64,000 nt of DNA from Streptomyces sp. NBC_01317. Lineage in GTDB: Bacteria > Actinomycetota > Actinomycetes > Streptomycetales > Streptomycetaceae. Position numbers and translations under genes: made by a program. Below the pieces are notes generated by a model. The model had not been told where the DNA came from. It was given only the letters and a program-made list of their open reading frames with translations, and searched no databases. Positions 34,201 through 42,188 of this stretch are shown here, in pieces (the first letter of the stretch is position 1; every line of letters starts with the position of its first letter). The stretch lies in NCBI RefSeq assembly GCF_035961655.1, contig NZ_CP108393.1, positions 7,773,501 to 7,837,500 of the forward strand, read 5' to 3'.

Positions 34201-35710
34201 GCCCGGCCGCCTCTCTCCGGGCCCGCACGACGGCCTCCGCGATCCGGCGCAGTGTGCCGAGGGTCAGCAGAGAGGAGTTCGCCCGCAGACCGGGCAGGTC
34301 GTACCGGTCGGACACCCGCCCGAGCAGGGCTACTTGCTTGAGCGACTCCACCCCCAGCTCGGACTCCAGGCCGTCGTCCTCACCGAGCAGGTCCGGCGGG
34401 TAGCCGAGGAAGTCGCCGTACAACGTCCGCAACTCGGCCAGCACCGTGGTGTAGTCCAGCCCGGCGGATTCGGGCGCGGATTCGGGGGCGGATTCGGGGG
34501 CGGCGGGGGCCGCGGCGACCACGGCCGGGGCGGCCGGGGCCGCGTAGGAGACGGAGGCCGTGGAGGACACGGGGGCTCTGGGCGTGGGTACGACGGCCCG
34601 GTACGACGGAGCGGCGTCGGGGAGTGCCGGAGCCGGGCCGGCGGGTGTGAGTACGCCCACCCGCTCGGCGGCACGTTCCTGGCCCGACGGCACCGGCAGG
34701 CGCGGGCGGAACGGGCCGCCGCCACCGTCGGGCTCGGCGGCCAGCGCCCGGACGGCCTCGACCGGGTCGCTCTCGCTCAGCGGGACGACACACCGCACGC
34801 CGGGGATCGACGCCTCGACGAACTTGGTGACGACGGGCCACTCCCCGCACTCCACGAAGACGTCGGCGCCCGCCGCGTGCAGGTCACGGATCGTGTGCAG
34901 CATCCTGACCCGGGCGGTGAGCGCCCCGGCCACCAGGTCGACCGGGTCGTCGTCGCCGACGTCCCGCCCCAGCCAGGGGGAGCACACCCGCCAGCGCCCG
35001 GCTCCGTACGGCACCCGTGGCGCGGTCGCCCGCAGGTCCCGCGCGGCCTGCGCCATCGCCGGTGTGTGGGTCGGGTGCGGGACGTCCAGGCGGAAACTCG
35101 GCCAGCCGAGCGCGTCGGCGACCCGCTCCACGTGTTCGATCAACGCCTCGGGGCCGCTGATGACGCTCTGACGAGGGGCGTTCTCGCAGGCCAGGACGAG
35201 GTCGGGATGGTCGGCCAGGCCGGCGAGCGATTCCGCGCGGCGGCCGTCCACCCCGACCGCGAGCATCTTTCCCTGCCAGCCCTGCCGGGTCAGCACCTGC
35301 GACCGGGCCACGGCCAGCCGTACGGCGTCCTCCACGGACAGGTGTCCCGCGGCGGCCAGGGCCCACAGCTCCCCGATGCTCTGCCCGACGATCGCGACGG
35401 GCCGGAGGCCCTCGGCGATCAGCATGTCGTGCGTCGCGATACTGACCGCGAAGATCTCCAGATACTGCACCTCGGGCCCGCGCCGGTCGCTCGTCCCGTT
35501 GTCCTTGATCAACCGGGTGCTGATGTCGGGCAGTCCCGCTTCCCGGGCCGCCTTGTCGATGCGGGACAGCGTTTCGCGCACCGTCGCGTAACGGTCGTGC
35601 AGATCGCCCAGGATGCCCCCGCGTGGGGCGGCAACTGTGCCGGGCATGACAAAGACTGAATCCACCACGTGCATCACTCTCATCCCTGTCCCGGCCGCCG
35701 GCGAGGTCAC
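34196..35710 (-). CDS. Acyltransferase-ACP didomain protein partnering the megasynthase
   Basis: 504 residues from the GTG at 35710; in-frame ATGs at 35683 and 35674 are alternatives, and AGGGA stands 8 bases before 35674. AT domain about 14-330: nucleophile Ser111 in GQSIG, Arg136 in the RS-x-x-L position and His215 in PHPTHTPAM. The usual N-terminal PGQG loop is replaced by MPGTVAAP. A Pro/Ala/Glu linker with three 12-bp repeats (34466-34501) leads to a single ACP (about 420-504) with Ser456 in GVESLKQVALL. Its stop overlaps the megasynthase start by 4 bp (ATGA). The AT should load the extender; malonyl or methoxymalonyl specificity cannot be read safely. First gene of the operon. Confidence 0.85.
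   Translation of the reverse strand: MTSPAAGTGMRVMHVVDSVFVMPGTVAAPRGGILGDLHDRYATVRETLSRIDKAAREAGLPDISTRLIKDNGTSDRRGPEVQYLEIFAVSIATHDMLIAEGLRPVAIVGQSIGELWALAAAGHLSVEDAVRLAVARSQVLTRQGWQGKMLAVGVDGRRAESLAGLADHPDLVLACENAPRQSVISGPEALIEHVERVADALGWPSFRLDVPHPTHTPAMAQAARDLRATAPRVPYGAGRWRVCSPWLGRDVGDDDPVDLVAGALTARVRMLHTIRDLHAAGADVFVECGEWPVVTKFVEASIPGVRCVVPLSESDPVEAVRALAAEPDGGGGPFRPRLPVPSGQERAAERVGVLTPAGPAPALPDAAPSYRAVVPTPRAPVSSTASVSYAAPAAPAVVAAAPAAPESAPESAPESAGLDYTTVLAELRTLYGDFLGYPPDLLGEDDGLESELGVESLKQVALLGRVSDRYDLPGLRANSSLLTLGTLRRIAEAVVRARREAAGL
34466..34501. repeat. Three 12-bp in-frame repeats in the AT-ACP linker
   Basis: GGATTCGGGCGC, then GGATTCGGGGGC twice, at 34466-34501. They encode an E-S-A-P repeat between the AT and ACP domains. 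Confidence 0.85.
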
Positions 35711-36160
35711 CTCGGCGGCCGGGGCCCTGGCACGCCTGGACGGCGCGACGAATTCGTGGGTCCCGGTAAATGCGACCCTGATCTCTCCTCATTGATTGCC
35801 ATTCCGCCGAATGCATAACCGCGGAGGCGCGCCTCAGATCCGGCCTAAATTCATGAGGGCCGTCATTCGCCAATCGTGCCCATTGCTTTTCATTACGTGT
35901 CCGCCACGACCGAAAAATTGTGGAGATTGGTCCGACATAACCCACTTTGATCCGGGTGTGATTGGGGTGTTCGGTCCGGATTTTCGCCACATCCCGACGG
36001 GAATTCGTGGCCGGGACCGATGAGGCAATGAACCGCAACACGCAAGAATTCATTTAAATAATGAGCGTATTGTGCGTCACCGCGCGAGTCGCGGTACGAC
36101 CCCGGCCGGGGTGTCGGCCGGTGCCCTGGCCCCGCGCTCGTCCGCGTGTTACCAAGAGCC
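35711..36160. promoter_or_regulatory. AT-richer noncoding region between PKS operon and FAD oxidoreductase
   Basis: About 450 bp without a convincing gene, visibly richer in A/T than its surroundings (35760-36060), between divergent genes. It must hold the promoter of the 15-kb biosynthetic operon. On the minus strand a GAGGAG lies at about 35784-35789, but the following in-frame codons contain no ATG or GTG until 35710. The word AATTCGTGG occurs twice, at 35751 and 36002. I cannot assign -35/-10 elements with confidence. Confidence 0.5.
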
Positions 36161-37693
36161 ATGCCCGCACTCGCCTCGTACGACGTCGTCATCGTGGGCG
36201 GTGGCCACAACGGACTGGTCGCCGCCGCCTACCTCGCCCGCGCGGGGCGCTCCGTCCTGGTGCTGGAGCGCCTGGGGAACACCGGCGGCGCCGCCGTCTC
36301 CACGCGCCCCTTCGCCGGGGTCGACGCCCGCCTCTCCCGCTACTCCTACCTGGTCTCCCTGCTGCCGGACAAGATCGTCCGGGAGCTGGGGCTGCGCTTC
36401 GCCGTACGCAAACGCACCGTTTCCTCGTACACCCCGAAGGGCGGCGGCGGGCTGCTGGTGGGCGAGGGGCGCACCCGCGAGTCGCTGGCCGCGCTCACCG
36501 GCGGCGACGCCGAGTACGCCGCCTGGCAGGAGTTCTACGGCATGACGGCGCGGCTCGCCCGGCGTGTCTTCCCCACGCTCACCGAGCCGCTGCCCACCCG
36601 TGAGGACCTGCGCGCGCGGATCGACGACAAGACGGCGTGGCGCGCGCTGTTCGAGGAGCCCGTCGGCGTCGCGATCGAGGAGCGGTTCTCCGACGACCTC
36701 GTCCGGGGCGTGGTGCTGACCGACGCGCTGATCGGGACCTTCGCCGACGCCCACGACCCCTCACTCGTCCAGAACCGCTGCTTCCTCTACCACGTGATCG
36801 GCGGCGGCACCGGCGACTGGGACGTGCCCGTCGGCGGGATGGGCGCCCTCACCGACGCGCTGGCCGCCGCCGCGCGGACCGCCGGGGCCGAGATCCTCAC
36901 CGGCCACGAGGCGACCCGGGTCGACACCGACGGAAAGCGCGCCGAGGTCTCGTACCGTACGGACGACGGCGACGGTGCGGTCGCGGCCGCGCAGGTCCTC
37001 GTGAACGCCTCGCCCCAGGCCCTCGCCGCGCTCGTCGGCGAGGAACCGCCCCCGCCCGCAGAAGGCGCCCAGCTCAAGGTCAACATGCTGCTGCGCAGGC
37101 TGCCGCGCCTGCGCGACGCGTCCGTGGACCCGCGCGAGGCCTTCGCCGGGACCTTCCACATCGCCGAGGGATACGGGCAGTTGGCGACGGCGTACCAGGA
37201 AGCCGCCGCGGGCCGGCCGCCCGCCGCGCCGCCGTCCGAGATCTACTGCCACTCGCTGACCGACCCGTCCATCCTCGGCCCGGGCCTCGCGGCGGCCGGG
37301 TTCCAGACCCTCACCCTGTTCGGACTGCACACCCCCGCGCGGCTGTTCGCGGACGACAACAACGCCGTACGCGCGGAACTGCTCGCCGCCACCCTCGCCC
37401 AGCTCGACGCGCACCTCGCGGAGCCGATCGCCGACTGCCTCGCCGTGGACGAGGACGGCCGTCCGTGCATCGAGGCGAAGACCCCGCTCGACCTGGAGCG
37501 CGAACTGCGGCTCCCCGGCGGCCACATCTTCCACCGTGACCTTTCCTTCCCCTACGCGGAGGCCGGGGGCGGCCGTTGGGGCGTGGAGACGGCGCACGCG
37601 AACGTGCTGCTCTGCGGCGCGGGCGCCGTCCGGGGCGGCGGCGTCAGCGGGGTCCCCGGCCACAACGCCGCGATGGCGGCGCTGGGCAGGTGA
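36161..37693 (+). CDS. Phytoene-desaturase-like FAD-dependent oxidoreductase
   Basis: 510 residues from the ATG at 36161; a GTG at 36146 would add five. The N-terminal dinucleotide-binding motif is DVVIVGGGHNGLVAAAYLARAG followed by VLVLERLGNTGGAAVS. The C-terminal FAD block is LLCGAGAVRGGGVSGVPGHNAA. This is the PYROXD2/CrtI-like family of soluble FAD oxidoreductases. Divergent from the biosynthetic operon; it could act on its product or be unrelated. No carotenoid genes are near, so a true phytoene desaturase is unlikely. Confidence 0.82.
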   Translation: MPALASYDVVIVGGGHNGLVAAAYLARAGRSVLVLERLGNTGGAAVSTRPFAGVDARLSRYSYLVSLLPDKIVRELGLRFAVRKRTVSSYTPKGGGGLLVGEGRTRESLAALTGGDAEYAAWQEFYGMTARLARRVFPTLTEPLPTREDLRARIDDKTAWRALFEEPVGVAIEERFSDDLVRGVVLTDALIGTFADAHDPSLVQNRCFLYHVIGGGTGDWDVPVGGMGALTDALAAAARTAGAEILTGHEATRVDTDGKRAEVSYRTDDGDGAVAAAQVLVNASPQALAALVGEEPPPPAEGAQLKVNMLLRRLPRLRDASVDPREAFAGTFHIAEGYGQLATAYQEAAAGRPPAAPPSEIYCHSLTDPSILGPGLAAAGFQTLTLFGLHTPARLFADDNNAVRAELLAATLAQLDAHLAEPIADCLAVDEDGRPCIEAKTPLDLERELRLPGGHIFHRDLSFPYAEAGGGRWGVETAHANVLLCGAGAVRGGGVSGVPGHNAAMAALGR

Positions 37694-37751
37694 GGGCCGG
37701 CGCGCGGCAGGTGGGGGCGGGACGGTCGTACGGATGGGGGGATCGCGGTGG

Positions 37752-39464
37752 TCAGTCCTCCGACGCCGCCCACCCCACCGCTTCGATCCCCGCCGCGTCC
37801 CCCTCCCGCGCCTCGTCGAAGACCAGACGCCCGCCGTCCCCGACCCGCAGCCCGTCCACGTACACGCCCCGCCCGGCGTGCGGCCGGTCGGTGTCGTACC
37901 GCCAGCGCAGCCGGACCCCGCCGCCGCGCCAGCCCGTCAGATCCGCCGTCACCCGGTGCCACACACGGCCCGACCAACCCCCCACCGAGCCGGCCGGGTG
38001 CGCCCGGGGCTCCTGACGGTCCCGGGCACCGGCGCGTACGGTCGTGAAGGGCACCGGCCGCCAACCCGCCCCGCCGTCCACGGACGCCTCCAGGAACGCC
38101 ACGTCCGCCCCGGGCTCGGTATCCCACCACAGAGCGGCCTCCAGCACGGCCGGTCCGCCGGCGAGCCGCAGCGGCGGCAGGGTGAGCGTGGCCGGGGACC
38201 CTGCGTCCGCCGGATCGCGGAACCACGCCGTACGACCCCGAACGGACCTGACCGGCACCGCCCGCGCCAGCCGGTTCGCCGCCGCGACCCTCGGGGCGCT
38301 CCCGGAACGCCAACCGCGCACGGGGTGCACGGCGTTGCTGAGGAGCACGAGGAACGAGTCGGTCGTCGGGTCGAGGACCAGGCTCGTACCGGTGAAGCCG
38401 GTGTGCCCCGCCGAGCCCGGGGTGGCCATGGCGCCCATGTACCAGTGCTGGTGGAGCTCGAACCCCAGACCGTGGGCGTGCCCGGGAAAAGCCGTGTTGA
38501 AGTCCGTGAACATCAGCCGCACCGACTCGGGCCGCAGGATCCGCGCCCGGCCGTACGCGCCGCCGTTGAGGAGCGTACGGGCGAGGATCGCCAGGTCCCG
38601 GGCGCGGGAGAAGACCCCCGCGTGGCCCGCGACCCCGCCGAGGCTGTACGCGTTCTCGTCGTGGACCTCGCCCCGTACCAGCCCCCGGTCGAGCCCCGAC
38701 CACGGCGGACGGGAGTCCTCCGTGGCGGCGATCTCCGGCTTCCACGAGGCGGGCGGGTTGTAGCGCGTGCGACGCATCCCGAGCGGAGCGGTGATCTCGT
38801 CGTGGAGCAGGACGTCCAGCGTGCGAGCGGTGATCTTCTCCAGGATCAGCTGGAGGGTGATCAGGTTGAGGTCCGAGTACAGGTAGCCGCTGCCCGGCCG
38901 ATGCGCCGGGGACTCGCTCCACAGGATCCGGAGCTTGCCCTCCCGCGTCGGCGCCCCGTAGAGCGGGACCCACGCGCGCAGGCCGGAGGTGTGTGTCAGC
39001 AGCTGACCCACCGTGATGTCCGTCTTGCCCCCGGCCCCGAACTCCGGCAGATACGCGGTGACCCGCGCGTCCAGGTCCAGTTCCCCGCTCTCGATCCGCC
39101 GGACCGCCAGGATCGCGGTGAACAGCTTCGACACGGACGCGAGGTCGTAGACCGTGTCCTCGGCCGTCGCGATCCGCTGATCCGCCGGGAACTCCACCCC
39201 GGTGCCGGTCCTCTCGTCGTACGCGCGGTAGCGCACCGCCGTCCCGAGGGCCCGGTGCAGCGCCACCGTCCCGCCGCGCCCGGCGAGGACGACGGCGCCC
39301 GCGTACCAGGGACGGGTGGGGGAGGGGCCGAGGAACGCGGTCGCGTCCGCGACCAGCCGCTCCAGTGGCGCCGCGAGCAGCCCGGCCCGCTCCGGGGAAC
39401 CGCGCCGCAGGGTGGTCCGCCGCCGCAGCCGGGGCGGGACGGCGCCCGCGGCGTCCTCGGCCAT
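37752..39464 (-). CDS. Serine hydrolase (beta-lactamase/transpeptidase fold) with C-terminal beta domain
   Basis: 570 residues; AAGGAGG lies before the ATG at 39464, so the 60 extra upstream residues of the open frame are dropped. The SxxK nucleophile motif is SVSKLFTA, the YxN motif YSDLN, and AGHTGFTGTS takes the KTG-like position, as in class C beta-lactamase/esterase (EstB) proteins. From about residue 420 a second, beta-rich region with many Trp and Gly (ALWWDTEPGADVAFLEASVDGG) resembles domains that follow immune-inhibitor-A-type peptidases. No signal peptide is evident. Substrate unknown. Confidence 0.82.
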   Translation of the reverse strand: MAEDAAGAVPPRLRRRTTLRRGSPERAGLLAAPLERLVADATAFLGPSPTRPWYAGAVVLAGRGGTVALHRALGTAVRYRAYDERTGTGVEFPADQRIATAEDTVYDLASVSKLFTAILAVRRIESGELDLDARVTAYLPEFGAGGKTDITVGQLLTHTSGLRAWVPLYGAPTREGKLRILWSESPAHRPGSGYLYSDLNLITLQLILEKITARTLDVLLHDEITAPLGMRRTRYNPPASWKPEIAATEDSRPPWSGLDRGLVRGEVHDENAYSLGGVAGHAGVFSRARDLAILARTLLNGGAYGRARILRPESVRLMFTDFNTAFPGHAHGLGFELHQHWYMGAMATPGSAGHTGFTGTSLVLDPTTDSFLVLLSNAVHPVRGWRSGSAPRVAAANRLARAVPVRSVRGRTAWFRDPADAGSPATLTLPPLRLAGGPAVLEAALWWDTEPGADVAFLEASVDGGAGWRPVPFTTVRAGARDRQEPRAHPAGSVGGWSGRVWHRVTADLTGWRGGGVRLRWRYDTDRPHAGRGVYVDGLRVGDGGRLVFDEAREGDAAGIEAVGWAASED

Positions 39465-39607
39465 GCGGCAGCCTCCTTCGGCCTCCTTGAGAGGAACATC
39501 AGCGGTGAGGCGGCGAAACTCCGCGCGCACCGAAGCCCTGAGGCAATGAAACCCCCGCGTCGCGTACGGCGCAGCCCGCCGCGCGGCCCTCCGCCACCTC
39601 TGGCAGC

Positions 39608-40723
39608 GTGACGCGCATGAGGACGGGCACCGGAATCCGGGCACTGACGTCCCGGTGGACCGTGGTGGTGCCGCTGATCGCGGTGGTCGCCCTCGTGTTC
39701 AGCTGGGGGCGGCACGTGCCGCCGTACGCGGTCGGCCTGATCGCCCTCTGCCTCGCGGGCGCCGTGCTCGCCGCCGTCCATCACGCCGAGGTCGTCGCCC
39801 ACCGCGTCGGCGAGCCGTTCGGCTCGCTCGTCCTCGCCGTCGCGGTGACGATCATCGAGGTGGCGCTGATCGTCACCCTGATGATCGACGGAGGCCCCAA
39901 GACCGCCACCCTGGCCCGGGACACCGTCTTCGCCGCCGTCATGATCACCTGCAACGGTATTCTCGGCCTCTGCCTGCTCGTTGGGGCGCTGCGCAGCAGG
40001 ATCGCCGTGTTCAACGCGCAGGGCACCGGCGCCGCGCTCGCCACCGTCGCGACCCTGGCGACCCTCACCCTCGTCTTCCCGACCTTCACCACGAGCCGCC
40101 CGGGTCCCCAGTTCTCCACCGAGCAGCTGGCCTTCGCCGCGGTCGCCTCACTGCTCCTGTACGGGCTGTTCGTCGCCGTCCAGACCGTGCGCCACCGCGA
40201 CTACTTCCTGCCCGTCACCCAGGAGGGTGAGCTCAAACAGGAGGACACGCACGCCCCGCTGCCCACCCGCCGTGAGACCACCGTGAGCCTGGTGCTGCTC
40301 CTCGTGGCGCTGATCGCCGTCGTCGGGGACGCGAAGGCCGTCTCGCCCACCGTCGAGTCCGGGGTGGAGTCGGCCGGGCTGCCGCACGCCGTCGTCGGGG
40401 TCGTGATCGCTCTGCTGGTCCTGCTGCCGGAGACCATCGCCGCCGTACGGGCCGCACGCCACGAGCGCGTACAGACCAGCCTCAACCTGGCGCTCGGATC
40501 CGCGATGGCGAGCATCGGGCTGACCGTCCCGGCGATCGCCTTCGCGACGATCTGGCTGGACGGGCCGCTGGTGCTCGGGCTCAACGCCGTCCACATGGTC
40601 CTGCTCGCCCTGACCGTCGTGGTCGGCGCGCTGACCGTGGCACCCGGCCGGGCCACGCTGCTCCAGGGCGGGGTGCACCTGGGGATCTTCGCCGCGTTCG
40701 TGTTCCTGGCGATCAGCCCGTGA
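39608..40723 (+). CDS. chaA: Calcium/proton (cation) antiporter, ChaA-like
   Basis: 371 residues with about ten or eleven hydrophobic segments. The two alpha repeats of the Ca2+/cation antiporter superfamily are visible, with conserved acidic residues: GSLVLAVAVTIIEVALIV and VVGVVIALLVLLPETIAAV. A hydrophilic loop (HRDYFLPVTQEGELKQEDTH) joins the halves. It exports Ca2+ (or Na+/K+) in exchange for protons at the membrane. Start is GTG 39608 or ATG 39617; neither has a strong ribosome site. Confidence 0.85.
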   Translation: MTRMRTGTGIRALTSRWTVVVPLIAVVALVFSWGRHVPPYAVGLIALCLAGAVLAAVHHAEVVAHRVGEPFGSLVLAVAVTIIEVALIVTLMIDGGPKTATLARDTVFAAVMITCNGILGLCLLVGALRSRIAVFNAQGTGAALATVATLATLTLVFPTFTTSRPGPQFSTEQLAFAAVASLLLYGLFVAVQTVRHRDYFLPVTQEGELKQEDTHAPLPTRRETTVSLVLLLVALIAVVGDAKAVSPTVESGVESAGLPHAVVGVVIALLVLLPETIAAVRAARHERVQTSLNLALGSAMASIGLTVPAIAFATIWLDGPLVLGLNAVHMVLLALTVVVGALTVAPGRATLLQGGVHLGIFAAFVFLAISP

Positions 40724-40750
40724 GGCCGGGGACCGGGCCGTCCTCCCCGC

Positions 40751-42034
40751 TCAGTCCCGCAGATCCACGATCCGCCTGATCTTCCCCACCGAACGCTCCA
40801 GCGTTTCCGGATCCACGATCTCCACCTTCACCGACACCCCGATGCCGTCCTTCACGGCCGCCGCGATCGCCCGCGCCGCGTCCTCCCGGACCTCGGGACC
40901 GGCCAGGGCGCGCGCCTCGGCCCGTACCGTCAGCGCGTCCATCCGCCCCTCGCGGGTCAGCCGCAGCTGGAAGTGCGGGGCGACCCCCGGCGTACGGAGC
41001 ACGATCTCCTCGATCTGGGTGGGGAAGAGGTTCACCCCGCGCAGGATCACCATGTCGTCCGTCCGGCCCGTGACCTTCTCCATGCGCCGGAAGGCCCGCG
41101 CCGTACCGGGCAGCAGCCGGGTGAGGTCGCGCGTCCGGTAGCGGACGACCGGCATCGCCTCCTTCGTGAGCGACGTGAAGACCAGCTCGCCCTCCTCCCC
41201 GTCCGGCAGCACCTCGCCGGTGAACGGGTCCACGACCTCCGGGTAGAAGTGGTCCTCCGAGATGTGCAGCCCGTCCTTGGTCTCCACGCATTCGAACGAC
41301 ACGCCGGGACCCATCACCTCGGACAGCCCGTAGATGTCGACCGCGTCGATCGCGAACCGCTCCTCGATCTCCCGCCGCATCTCCTCCGTCCACGGCTCGG
41401 CGCCGAAGATGCCCACCCGCAGGGAGGTCGTCCGGGGATCGACGCCCTGGCGCTCGAACTCGTCGAGCAGCGTCAGCATGTACGACGGCGTCACCATGAT
41501 GATCTCGGGCTCGAAGTCCTGGATCAGCCGGACCTGGCGGGCGGTCATGCCGCCGGACGCGGGAACGACCGTACAACCGAGCCGCTCGGCGCCGTAGTGC
41601 GCCCCGAGGCCGCCGGTGAACAGCCCGTATCCGTACGCCACATGGACCGTGTGCCCGGGGCGCCCGCCGGCCGCCCGGATCGCGCGGGCGACCAGGTCCG
41701 CCCAGGTGTCCAGGTCCTTCTCGGTGTACCCGACGACGGTGGGCCGTCCCGTGGTGCCGCTGGAGGCGTGGATACGCCGTACCTCGGACCGCTCGACGGC
41801 GAACATCCCGAAGGGGTAGTTGTCGCGCAGATCGGCCTTGGCGGTGAAGGGGAAGCGGGCCAGATCGGCGAGCGAGTGACAGTCCTCCGGCCGCAGGCCC
41901 GCCTTGTCGAAGGCCTGCCGGTAGAAGGGGACCTGGTCGTACGCGTGCCGCAGGGTGGCCCGCAGGCGCGCCAGCTGGAGTACGGCCAGCTCCTCGCGGC
42001 CGAGCTGTTCCGCCGCGTCCAGCAGAGGTGTCAT
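40751..42034 (-). CDS. paaK: Phenylacetate-CoA ligase
   Basis: 427 residues, ANL superfamily. The P-loop reads ASSGTTGRPTVVGYT, then VDIYGLSEVMGPG, RTRDLTRLLPG, and a C-terminal region with the GKIRRI lysine. GGGGAGAA precedes the ATG. It activates phenylacetate to phenylacetyl-CoA with ATP and CoA, the entry step of the paa pathway. The ring-oxygenase genes (paaABCDE) are not in this window, so the ligase stands alone here. A probable TetR-type operator lies 31 bp upstream. Confidence 0.92.
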   Translation of the reverse strand: MTPLLDAAEQLGREELAVLQLARLRATLRHAYDQVPFYRQAFDKAGLRPEDCHSLADLARFPFTAKADLRDNYPFGMFAVERSEVRRIHASSGTTGRPTVVGYTEKDLDTWADLVARAIRAAGGRPGHTVHVAYGYGLFTGGLGAHYGAERLGCTVVPASGGMTARQVRLIQDFEPEIIMVTPSYMLTLLDEFERQGVDPRTTSLRVGIFGAEPWTEEMRREIEERFAIDAVDIYGLSEVMGPGVSFECVETKDGLHISEDHFYPEVVDPFTGEVLPDGEEGELVFTSLTKEAMPVVRYRTRDLTRLLPGTARAFRRMEKVTGRTDDMVILRGVNLFPTQIEEIVLRTPGVAPHFQLRLTREGRMDALTVRAEARALAGPEVREDAARAIAAAVKDGIGVSVKVEIVDPETLERSVGKIRRIVDLRD

Positions 42035-42064
42035 GGCGTGGTTCTCCCCGGTCGGGATCCGGAC

Positions 42065-42088
42065 GACCGATCATTCGGTCGACCGGTC
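42065..42088. promoter_or_regulatory. TetR-type (PaaR-like) operator upstream of paaK
   Basis: GACCGA-TCAT-TCGGTC (42065-42080), an exact 6+6 dyad, directly followed by the palindrome GACCGGTC (42081-42088). Overlapping ACCGA/TCGGT dyads are typical of TetR-type regulators of phenylacetate genes; the regulator gene is not next to it. Confidence 0.55.
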
Positions 42089-42188
42089 GGAGTCAGTAAT
42101 CCAGGACCGCTCCCGGCCGTCAAGAGGTGTGTTCACCCGGCGCGGAACGCCATTGGCACGATCGGCGGGGGACGGGGAGGATCGGACC

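Noticed and set aside
30837..34403. 1188-codon plus-strand open frame over the megasynthase
   Set aside because: Antisense shadow of the KS-CLF-ER region, with no domain resemblance.
20157..35710. Modular type I PKS or enediyne PKS
   Set aside because: One KS with a CLF-like partner, free AT-ACP and no docking domains rule out a modular line; no enediyne PKS ACP/PPTase arrangement or associated conserved enediyne genes are present.
36161..37693. True phytoene desaturase of a carotenoid cluster
   Set aside because: No phytoene synthase, GGPP synthase or cyclase nearby; the sequence fits the broader PYROXD2-like group.
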